From Branchiostoma floridae (taxonomy: Eukaryota; Chordata; Leptocardii; Amphioxiformes; Branchiostomatidae), in NCBI RefSeq assembly GCF_000003815.2, contig NC_049984.1:348614-412613 (forward strand): a stretch of 64,000 nt of DNA, in the 5' to 3' direction. The translations under genes and the position numbers were made by a program. The notes under the pieces were generated by a model. That model searched no databases, was not told where the DNA came from, and was given only the letters and a program-made list of their open reading frames with translations. Positions 47,340 to 56,930 of this stretch are shown piece by piece (within the stretch, counting starts at the first letter, position 1; the number at the start of each line of letters is the position of its first letter).

Positions 47340-47830
47340 TATAGATGGTACACATTGCATGCATTCAGTTCATTGAGCAAACATTGTCAGACACACCTGA
47401 CATACCTGTGTTAGGTAACTTAAGCTATCGAGGCTGGTATCCAGGCTATGTCTGTACAACAAACAGGTGCGGCGCGGTCCGGACACTTTCATCACCAGAT
47501 ATGTTTGTCTTGTCCATAGTTACTGAACTTATCCTTCTCTGTCCCACATGGTCAGTACAATTACTTCGTCCATGTAAAAATGCATATCTGGGAAAATAGA
47601 ATCTGGATGTTCAAGGACTTTGCAGTCCTATGAAATGTTTCAACATGCAACGTTAGTTAAGATGTGATGACCTTGACCTTATGTGACCTGCCGTGTGTTT
47701 ATCGTCCCACTTGCAATTGTTTATCAAACCGTAAACTCAGTTTGTAACTCCTGTGTTTAACCTGCTGTTTGAATAAAACTGCAGCCCTGGTGGTCCGAGG
47801 AACCGGAGCAAGCTGAAAACTCTATCACTA

Positions 47831-48350
47831 ACCGCCTGGCGCAGTGGTAGGATTCGTGCTTCGTGACCGAGAGGTTGCGGGTTCAAATCCGTCTGCGTGT
47901 CACCGATCTTGTGCCCTTGGGAAAGGCACTTTACACGGCTTTCCTCACTATACTCAGGTGAAAATGAGTACCTAGCTTCGGCTACGGCCGTCCCTCGGAT
48001 AGGACGTTAAATGGAGGTCCCGTGTATGGAGAGAGTCACACCCCATGCACGTTAAAGAACCCCCACACGTGCGATGGTGCGGTGTGAGATGGAACAAACC
48101 CTTCTGTCTGGAGTTGGTGATTCACTTCAAATCACCCGGAAGGAGGCCTGGCGAACCTCCATTCCGTATCAGCCACACGGTGATTTACATCAGCGAAAGG
48201 GTATGTCACCCCGTGTGGGGCGGCATAACCCCGCCGCGCCGTGAGTAAGCATGTGCGAACATGCACAGGGCTAGCCCTTAGTAATAGCCACTGGCTAGTT
48301 GGGCAACCCTGGCTGTTTGTTAACAGCTGAACAAATAAATAAAATAAATG
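47831..48350 (+). mobile_element. tRNA-headed SINE, second subfamily
   Basis: The head has an A-like box GGCGCAGTGG (about 47838-47847) and a B-like box GTTCAAATCC (47881-47890). It then shares CACCGATCTTGTGCCCTTGG with the SINEs at 22907 and 28086 but has a different 3' body, ending in an (AAATAAAT)-rich tail. Compared with the sister loci at about 30770 and 51085, it replaces about 25 bases (ATAGACGTTTACCCCCTATT and neighbours) and has no clear target duplication. Confidence 0.8.
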
Positions 48351-49500
48351 CAGTTTTATTATCTATTTTAGTCTTGTTGCTAAACATTACTTCGTAATTC
48401 TTTGACGTGTATAAACGCTGTCCCGCAGAAGTCCGCGACGTAGATAAAGTCACAACCGTCTTATTGTCCACACGTCCACAACATTAAGGTTTAAACAGTG
48501 CTTAACATGAATGCGTTATATTGTTATTTGTTTATGAAACAGGTGTAAATTAACGTGTACATTTTGGTATCAACGCGTCACTACGTATGGCGACCACTTA
48601 AACAAACTTACCTTTGCAAAAACTAAAATGGCGGAATGCTCCCAAAGTCTACACGTAGTACAATATGATGGTGAAACATTGTATACTTCATATTGTGACT
48701 AAAACTCTGTTACCCAGGACCATACTAGCCGGGATAATTTGACCCTATCAGCTCTTGATCAGTCCGAAATTTCAGACCACAGTTGGAGTAGGACCATACC
48801 TGTAGCCACCGTGGATCATACAGCTGTCCCCTGTTGCTGTCTGTGGTGGTTAACTTGGCCCTGCAGACGGGACAAGCCAAGAGCGCAACATGGCGGACCC
48901 AGACGGTCTGTACTCGCCACAAAAAAAAACCGGTTCAACCAGGTGCACCAAACCGGAAACGGTGACCTTAGCTTCTGTCACCTGCCTTGTAGTTTTCGTT
49001 CAAGCGAAGCTGTTATCGCAAGCAAGTTCGGAGTACGTTTTCAGTTGGTAAATCCAGCAAAAGCGTTTTAAGCAGTTAATTCAAAACAAGTCAGTAAAGA
49101 AAATTCAGATCTCTTTGGCTGTGATTGGATTGTCATGTACACTTTGTCATATTGGCTTGTTGACTGCAATCTAACAGTTACAAATTCTTCGGTCTGTTCC
49201 GACAACGCCATTATCATGAGGGAGATATAAAAGGGACTTATGCCATGCTTAAACAAATGAAGCGTCAACAAATAAGCAATAATTTCTTGCAGATCACATT
49301 TGAGCTACGTCAGTCATCTCTGCGAAATTATAGGCCTTAAAAGATGAAGGGAGGGGCATAAAATGCCGTCTTTAAGAGAATACCCCAATGAAACTACATT
49401 CAGCACCTACATTTACAGTCAACGTGTGCATATGTATGTAATCTTATGTAGTAAAGGACAACAAGAGACCCGAATATATGAATCTGGGTTGGGATTCGGA
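48351..49500. other. repeated non-coding modules, no gene seen
   Basis: Collinear with 30810-31470 and 51300-51960. It holds CAACATGGCGGAC at 48886-48898 and the reverse-strand donor-like GGCTACAG|GTATGGTC near 48797. The stretch 49080-49480 holds nothing recognised. Confidence 0.4.
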
Positions 49501-49559
49501 GAAGAATATTATTAGAATCAATTGATTTAATTAATCAATATCATTAATGTACGTCTTTC

Positions 49560-49890
49560 CCCTCTCTGTAAATTCAGCAGCAGTGTTTTAAGCAGTCGCT
49601 TCAAAAGTGGTAAAACAAAGGTTTATACAACAAGTTTGCCACATTATTGAAGATACAAGGACGCAGGCGTCTTGATAGTCCTGCAGCATCTTACTGCACA
49701 TTACACCCACGTGATCGGTGAAACTTGAAAGTAGAATCAAGAATGACACCCAATTATCTAAAAGAGCTAACCCTTTCCAGAGTATCATCATTAATCTTTA
49801 TCTCTAAGTCAGGAGAGGAATTTTTTTTATAGTGGACCCCATAAGCTAAGCATCCACGTTGTCTTATGTTGCTTATAAATGGTACTTCTA
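49560..49890 (-). mobile_element. degraded LINE RT fragment, third collinear copy
   Basis: The reverse strand keeps SFTDHVGVMCSKML after a frameshift from WVSFLILLS. It is collinear with 46735-47095, including the flanking MITE. Confidence 0.55.
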
Positions 49891-49905
49891 GCTGCTTATA
49901 GATGG

Positions 49906-50133
49906 TAGCCTCTACCAGGCTTCGTGGTTTGGTGGTCTAATTGTCGACATTGGACAAATAGAGTCACCGTACGCTAGGGGAGTCAGCCGGTCGGGAAGGT
50001 CCATTTTTCAAACCACACAGTGTGGTTTGGAGAATGTCCCTAATCGGCCGGCTGACTCCCCTAGCGTAGTATTTACTCTATTTGACCAATTTCTACAATT
50101 AGACCACCAAACCACGAAGCCTGGTAGAGGCTA
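49906..50133. mobile_element. hairpin MITE, second complete copy
   Basis: 228 bases, with the same termini as 47111-47339 and the same TATAGATGG at 49897-49905 and 50134-50142. The identical flanks show it was duplicated along with its surroundings rather than inserted separately. Confidence 0.85.
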
Positions 50134-50433
50134 TATAGATGGTACACATTGCATGCATTCAGTTCATTGAGCAAACATTGTCAGACACACCTGACATACC
50201 TGTGTTAGGTAACTCAAGCTAACGAGGCTGGCATCCGGGCTATGTCTGTACAACAAACAGGTGCGGCGCAGTCCGGACTCTTTCATCACCAGATATGCTT
50301 GTCTTGTCCATAGTTACTGAACTTATCCTTCTCTGTCCCAAAAAGTCAGTAACGTTACAATTACCTCGTCCATGTATCACCGTCGGTGAAAAATGCATAT
50401 CTGGGAAAATAGAATCTGGATGTTCAAGGACTG

Positions 50434-50929
50434 AAATGGCGTGATTTTGGTGCAAATTGTGTTTTCGTCCGCGGCTTACTTCCGGGATATTCCTACGCCT
50501 GAATGTAAACAGGCCCGTGACCTAGATTAACCTCTGAAGCGCTGTGTTAAGCCAAGTTGCAATGATTTAAAAAAATGTAGTACTAGAATTTTCTTAATAA
50601 TTGGCTGGATTACTCTCTAGGTTTTCCTCTTTCTGACAGTATCAGCCGTGTTTGCCGGAAAAATCTTCTTCATGTGTTTTTTTCAATGCCAAAATGCCCG
50701 ATTTTGTCCGTTATTTTTAAAATGAAAATATTGTTTTGTCCCTCTAATTTTTTTAAACTAGAGAAGTTGAAGGTTCAAAACTTAGTTGGTCTTGTAGCTG
50801 AAGAAATATCCTCTCACCCCATATACAGTTATTTTTCTTCAGGATAATTCCCTGGTAGAGCTGGCCGCTAGACTTGAGGGTGTGCCGCCTCCATTTGAAA
50901 CCCCAAATAAACTGGGTGTACCCCCTTTA
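50434..50929 (-). mobile_element. truncated copy of the GGGGCACACCCC MITE
   Basis: Reverse-complement similarity to 58821-59330: TTTTGGTGCAAATTGTGTTT, TCCGGGATATTCCTACGCCT, GAATGTAAACAGGCCCGTGA, and the terminal ACTGGGTGTACCCCCTT. One terminus is missing. Relative to the sister locus at about 47610 it replaces a short stretch after TGTTCAAGGACT. Confidence 0.7.
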
Positions 50930-52561
50930 GATGTCACGACCTTGACCTTATGTGACCTGCCATGTGTTTATCGTCCCACTTGTTCATCAAACCGTAAACT
51001 CAGTTTGTAACTCCTGTGTTTAACCTGCTGTTTGAGTAAAACTGCAGCCCTGGTGGTCAGAGGAACCGGAGCAAGCTGAAAACTCTATCACTAGATAGAC
51101 GTTTACCCCCTATTTAGTGCAGTTGTATTATCTATTTTAGTCTTGTTGCTAAACATTACACGACCTTCCTCACGTCACCCAGGTGTAAAAATGGGTACCT
51201 TCTGTCTGTACCGTGTATGTGGCACTGTTAATATAAGTTACAAACTTGAGTGCAGTGCCACATCGTCCTCGTCTGTCCAAAAGCAAAATAGAAAAAAAAC
51301 ATTACTTCGTAATTCTTTGACGTGTATAAACGCTGTCCCGAAGTCCGCGACGTAGATAAAGTAGCAACCGTCTTATTGTCCACAAGTCCACAACATTAAG
51401 GTTTAAACAGTGTTTAACACGAATGCGTTATATTGTTATTTGTTTATGAAACAGGTGTAAATTAACGTGTACATTCTGGTATCCACGCGTCACTACGTAT
51501 GGCGACCACTAACTTGTACACTTAAACAAACTTACCTTTGCAAAAAATAAAATGGCGGAATGCGCCAAAAGTCTACACGTAATACAATATGATGGTGAAA
51601 CATTGTGTACTTCAAAATGTGACTAAAACTCTGTTACCCAGGACCATACTAGCCAGGATAATTTGACCCTATCAGCTCTTGATCAGTCTGAAATTTCAGA
51701 CCACAGTTGGAGTAAGATCATACCTGCAGCCACCGTGGATCATACAGCTGTCCTCTATTACTGTCTGTGGTGGTTAACTCGGCCCTAGAGACGGGACAAG
51801 CCAAGAACCCAACATGGCGGACCCAGTCTGTACCTGCCACCAGGTAAATAGGTACACACAGGTGCACCAAACCGGAAACGGTGACCTTAGCTTCTGTCAC
51901 CTGCCTTAGGATTGTCGTTCAAGCAAAACTGTTATCGCAAACAAGTGCGGGGTATGTCAACAGGTACGCCTCGCTCAACTGGCAGCCCCATTTTTCATCA
52001 AACAAAAAGTGACTAAGGAAATTACACAGTGACATATATGAAAGGCGAAGTATTGTTACTATTTGGTATGTATCAACATACGTAAAGTCTGTGACTGTGT
52101 CAGTCGTATGTTTTGTGCAATAGTTCGAGTAAACCCATACCTGCGGACAGTTGTTTTTAGGTCTTGTTGTATCAGCTAACTTGGCCCATAAGACGGAAAA
52201 AGACAAGATCTCAACATTTTGGGATCCTCCAAGCGAGCAAACAGGTCAAGTAACAACACAAGACTATAACTGATTAGAGGGAACACGTGGTGTATTGTAA
52301 GGAGACGTATCATGTTTCACAACAACACTGGTGGTGGGGACGTCCATTCGACGGGAGCTGCTCGGTAAAAAAAGGTGCTTGATAGGGACCGTGTCAACAT
52401 GGCATGTTCAATAGTGTTGCCGCGCTTGAATAGCAAACTACAAGACTTTCAGGCATTTAAATTCTATTCTTTCGCTGGACAAAAAATCTGGAGACAGACA
52501 TGACTAGTGATAATACTTTAAGTGATTCTTCTTTCCTTATGAGAACAGACTTATGAATAGT
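50930..52561. other. repeated non-coding modules, no gene seen
   Basis: Collinear with 30600-32300. CAACATGGCGGAC is at 51810-51822, a reverse-strand GGCTGCAG|GTATGATC at about 51719, and the second module type at about 52135. Confidence 0.4.
51160..51296 (+). mobile_element. 5'-truncated SINE with 9-bp target duplication
   Basis: AAACATTAC lies at 51151-51159 and 51297-51305. The sister loci at about 30824 and 48380 read straight through (GCTAAACATTACTTCG). The insert begins ACGACCTTCCTCACG..CAGGTGTAAAAATGGGTACC, matching the middle of the SINEs above, and ends A-rich. Confidence 0.8.
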
Positions 52562-53775
52562 AAATTACATATTATACTGGTTTATTGCATAATACAAGTA
52601 GTCCAGAAATGTCAGCCGAGGCTGAATTGTTTCGGACTTTACAACCATTTTAAAAGTATAACATTTCAAGGGCCATCGTAATAAATTTACATAACAATTA
52701 TTGCGGTTAAAAATCGTTAAAATTGACAAGGAATCTTTAAAATCTATCATATAACATAATATATCAACATTGAAATCAACAACAAGATATTCGTGTTAAC
52801 GGTCACAATTCCTTATTCAATACAGTGGTAATGCAGGGTATCGGACTGTTGCGGTAGCGCTCAGTTCGTGTGTATATAGTGTTCAGTTTGTGGCTAGTCC
52901 GCGTTAGTCGCCCACTGGCTTCACCCCGGGATTGGGGAAGGCAGTCTCTGAAAGCCGAGTTCAGAAGATTCAGTTCGAAATTCTTGCAAAGATGTTCCCT
53001 CCTGGATTCAAGGGTGGGTAGTCCGAGTTGAGTGAGGGCTTCTGAGTAGTGAGTGTACTTCTTACCCAGAATGATGCGGCAAGCACGGCGTTGAATGGTC
53101 TCTAGACGAGATGACTGGTTTTTAGTAAGTCCAGGATTCCAAACTGGGACAGCATACTCACAGATGGGGCGCACGTAGCAAGTGTAGATGGTGACTAGGT
53201 CAAGGTCGGGAACTCTGAACATCTTCAACCGCCTTAGGATGAATAGGCGTTTGCCGCTTTGTTTAACCATGTGGGTAACATGACTGTCCCACTTCAAGTT
53301 ACTTTGCAACCACACTCCCAATAATCTTGCTACAGTTACTTCCTGGAGAGTGTGGCCGACTAGTTGGAGTGAAGGGAGAGGGGGGGTGTTCGTCTGAAGA
53401 AAAAATGCATCACTTTGCATTTCTTTGGGTGCAATTGCATATGACTTTTACTTGTCCATACGTCAAGGGCATCTAGGTCTTGTTGCAGGTTTGATTGCTG
53501 TCTAATCTGTTTACTTTCCATCATATTCAGATCATCCACAAATTTCCAGTGGTCTGATTGTGTGTCGCTCGCTGCACTGTTGATGACAGCGACGAAGACT
53601 ATAGGCGCGAGGACGGTGCCTTGGGGCAGGCCACATGTCAGTGTCCTCCATTCTGACAATGAGCCCTTGTAGGCTTTCTCCCAGTCAGGAAGTCACTCAG
53701 CCATGGAAGAAGAGAAGGTCGGCAGCCCAGTTCTATCAGACTCAAGATCGCGGTTGTATACATGTGCTGCTTGAA
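52562..53775 (-). mobile_element. 5'-truncated, frameshifted non-LTR retrotransposon
   Basis: Minus-strand RT pieces in order: AILSLIELGCRPSLLPWLSD and FLTGRK (about 53680-53770), LTCGLPQGTVLAPIVFV and WKFVDDLNMMES (53360-53650), then ARLLGVWLQSNLKWDSHVTH, ICEYAVPVWNPGL and TIQRRACRIILGKKY (52803-53400). At least two frame changes break it. The remaining 240 bases to 52562 look like its 3' UTR. It is a different family from the LINE at 24367. Confidence 0.8.
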
Positions 53776-54399
53776 AGGTGAGTGAGTGAATGAGCAAGTG
53801 GTTAAATTTGTGAGAGAGAGAAGAGAGGGAGAGAGCGATTGGTGCCGGAGAAACAAAAGACCGTAAGCTTTAAAAAAATCAGAACCTTATGACAAACACC
53901 CGTGTGCTTCCGATGTATACTCATCACCACGGGTTAACATAATCTCCAAGCAGATCCTTGGTGGCAGACAGTGTACATGTACAGAAACAACTTCCTGCTA
54001 TGGCAAATGGAGCTCGCCTGGAGACTGTTTCGGTACTACCACCAATAATCTACTTAGAGACTATAGTATTATCGTTTCCAGAGTATCATCATTAATCTTC
54101 ATCTCTAAAGATTAATCAGAAGAGCCTATAAGCATCCACTTTGTCTTATGTTGCTTATAAATGGTTCTTCTAGCTGCTTATAAATGGTACCCATGACCTA
54201 ACGAGCAATTCCATTTATTGAGCAAACATTGTCAGACACTCGTGACATGCCCGTACTAGCTAACTCAAGCTAACGAGGCTGGTATCCAGGCTATGTCTGT
54301 ACAACAAACAGGTGCGGCGCAATCCGGACACTTTCATCACCAGATATGCTTGTCTTGTCCTACCTGTCAGGTAGTTTGGCGACAATATCAAAACAATAT

Positions 54400-54453
<54 letters not shown>

Positions 54454-55274
54454 CTGTCTGGCTCAAAGCAACAGAAAATAAGACAGATGACTCATAAATT
54501 TCTGGCTCGTTTTGGAAAAGTCTATTGTTAGGTACAACTTTACATGCCATTTTCCTTTGTGGGTCTGATCAATTCCAAATATTACACTTTATATAATTTA
54601 TATAATTTACCACATCTGATAGAGCGGTTGCACGCCCATCAAATTTCAAATTGCTACGTTTTTTTTTTTTGGCTTCAAGACCTCTAAGTTTTCATGAAGG
54701 GGCGGGTCTCCCAAAGTGTTCAAACACGCTATGTTATGTACTGAGCAAAGCTTATTTCAAACCATGCGGAATCGTCAGTATATTACGTTTCTATAAAGAA
54801 ATAAAGGTTTGGACTGGTTTTAGCTTTGGGTTCAGTGTCTCTTGTTCACAGCATTTTGCCATACTATCTGTAACAGTATGCAACTGAATAACACACGAAT
54901 CCAATAAAAGGATAATCTTTAATGGTCCAGTGCAAAAGCGCAAAGTGTCTCCTGACTCTTGTTGTGGAAACACGGAAATGTACAAATTGACTTTAAGAAA
55001 TACATACGTCCTCACCATGATTTCATTGCAATGTTTTTTTCTGTTGCCTGGATTCTTTATACAAATATTACTGTGTATTTTATCAACATCATCATATTCA
55101 TAATTTAGTCACCAGGACCAAGTCTACCCTCTCCCTCACGTAATCACATTGTAAGAAAATCATTACATCGAAAAATAATAAACATAATTACATTGTAAAA
55201 ATAATATGATTCATATCTACATTTCAGCATAATTATATTGTGAAAACTAATAAATGTTATATTAATATTACACC
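53776..55274. other. no gene seen; (TA)n run at 54401-54448
   Basis: 53940-54080 repeats the ATCTCCAAGCAGATC.TTGGTGG module seen at 27950, 32130 and 46365. 54250-54360 repeats TACAACAAACAGGTGCGGCGC as at 30410, 47457 and 50250. A pure TA dinucleotide tract of about 48 bases is at 54401-54448. 54450-55270 holds nothing recognised. Confidence 0.5.
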
Positions 55275-55371
55275 TTAATTTTTGATAAATTGAAAAATAG
55301 CTTGCCCAAAGATTCCTGTGCTGGGAGGAATGACTGGGATTGTAGCAGAGCGAATGTTTTCTTTCTGTTCT
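55275..55371 (-). other. candidate alternative terminal exon
   Basis: After a good pyrimidine tract and CAG (CGTTTCTTTTTCAG) the minus strand stays open for about 31 codons (ENIRSATIPVIPPSTGIFGQ..) to a TAA at 55275-55277. It has protein-like composition but no family match, and it lies downstream of the stop of gene D. It could belong to an alternative transcript or be chance. Confidence 0.2.
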
Positions 55372-55822
55372 CTGAAAAAGAAACGTTTAAATATGACCTT
55401 GATTTGACGAGTTAATTCTGCCACTTTTGTCTCACACATCTGTATTAATTCTGGCCGTATGCATCATTCACATGATATCATGTTGCTGTGCCCTTATTCT
55501 GTAACCGATGCTGCTTCGTAAATGATATGAACAACGATTCTAGAAAGCCGTTCTCCCCATTATAGGTGTACAATCAGTTAACATGGCTGATAAATCCACT
55601 AGCTAGCGGAATGTGAAAGACATTGATACATTTAGATAACGTCGTTAATGAGTTTGCACTCTTCACGTTACTTCTGTTCTTATTGTTTCGTTTTTTAAAA
55701 TTTGTTCCTTAACCTTTGCTCTAGTTATTCATTAAAACCTTGAGATTTCAAAGAATCGGAATATTTTGCGAAAGGAAAATGGAAGGGACTTGGCATATCC
55801 ACTTCCCTCTCTCAACTTGGCT

Positions 55823-55828
55823 TTTATT
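55823..55828 (-). terminator. candidate polyadenylation signal of gene D
   Basis: TTTATT on the plus strand gives AATAAA on the minus strand, about 80 bases past the gene D stop (55909-55911). Confidence 0.5.
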
Positions 55829-55908
55829 GTTTAGTAGAACAAAATCAATGTAGGGGGAAAATGGTTTGTTGCCCTTCACTGCGACACGCCTCTCTGAAAA
55901 GAGCCTGC

Positions 55909-56930
55909 TCAGTCCTGTGTGTACGCCATCCAGTAGGTCTTCTCCTGCTGACCCAGCAGTGACGGTGTCTGCGGCAGCTCCTTCTTCACGTGGTCGTACA
56001 CGTAGTCGCGGAGGAGGTTCAGGCTCACCGCCCCTGTGTCTCTGGCGCTGCGCTGGAAGGATAGACAGTACGAGCAGTTGTCACGATCACAGTTGCCGCC
56101 CTGTAGGCCGCTGATGATGTACTTGGTGAAGACGCTGTACTTTTCCTTCCTCTTCCAGGACTTCTGTGTGGTTCTGCTGGAAGCCCAAAGCACGGAACCT
56201 TCTGGAAGCTGGTCATCTTCGTACTCTGCCTGTGGTGGTTCTGGGATGACCTTGTCGTCGGCAGGAACTTCTTCCTCTCCCTCTTCCTCCCCTGTTTCTC
56301 CACTGCTAGAGCTGCTCGCTTGTGGTCCCCCCTTCATGGTGTACACCTGAACGGAGGAGGAGTAGCAAGCATCTAAGATGAAGAGTGACATAGTCGCGCC
56401 ACTTCCCTTTAAGATGTCTCGAAGTTCCCCGGACCAGACTGAGTGCCGGAAACCGAGGCGCTGTTCTCCTCCGTGGCCGCTGTGGTAGTAGATGAAGAAC
56501 GACTCCTGGCTTTCTGAACTGCCTGAATCTTTGCTGCTACTTCTGATACTGCGGCTTCAACATCCGTGATGTCTGCATGTAGCAGTAGCTTGACATTCTG
56601 CATCCTAGGAAACAAAGACTTCTTCCTTGACAATGCGAATTTCAAGTCTGCCAAAAAATTCTATAACCCAGGCCAACCCACACAGCAACTACGCCATTGC
56701 AGTCCATGCATGTAGGTACACAATGTGAGCAAAGCAAAGCCATAATAAAACAAATTTCAGCATCACCAGTAAGATATTTAGCAACATTTGTTTCATTGAG
56801 ATTATCCTGTAAGCATAGTCTTGAGCTTACCTCACACCACAGATGCTGGGATCGGTGATGACCTCTGTGAAGCCCCTGGCATCATCCTCAAACCCCTTCT
56901 GGCCGACAGCGATGACAAACGTGTTGTACC
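55909..56930 (-). CDS. Gene D caspase-like (C14) peptidase exons
   Basis: Exon 56831-56930 encodes GYNTFVIAVGQKGFEDDARG, the first strand of a caspase-like fold, and ends GTGAG|GTAAGC. Exon 55909-56604 continues MQNVKLLLHADITDVEAAVS, then FFIYYHSGHGGEQ (catalytic His region), MSLFILDACYSSSV (catalytic Cys in ILDAC), an acidic Glu/Ser-rich insert, and VLWASSRTTQ and YSVFTKYIISGLQGG, typical of the small-subunit half. DACYSS differs from the DACHSG or QACRG of better known families but keeps the Cys. Between VQKA and SFFIYY (about 56500-56515) the frame moves by one base: the exon's length is not compatible with both ends being read in one frame. Confidence 0.75.

Noticed and set aside
47831-47903. 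tRNA gene (A-box and B-box sequences)
   Set aside because: It is the head of a SINE: the tRNA-like part runs straight into a conserved SINE body and A-rich tail, and a full cloverleaf is not evident.
56036-56350. Plus-strand open frame over the peptidase exon
   Set aside because: Ser/Pro-rich complement of the acidic insert of the caspase-like domain; a shadow frame.
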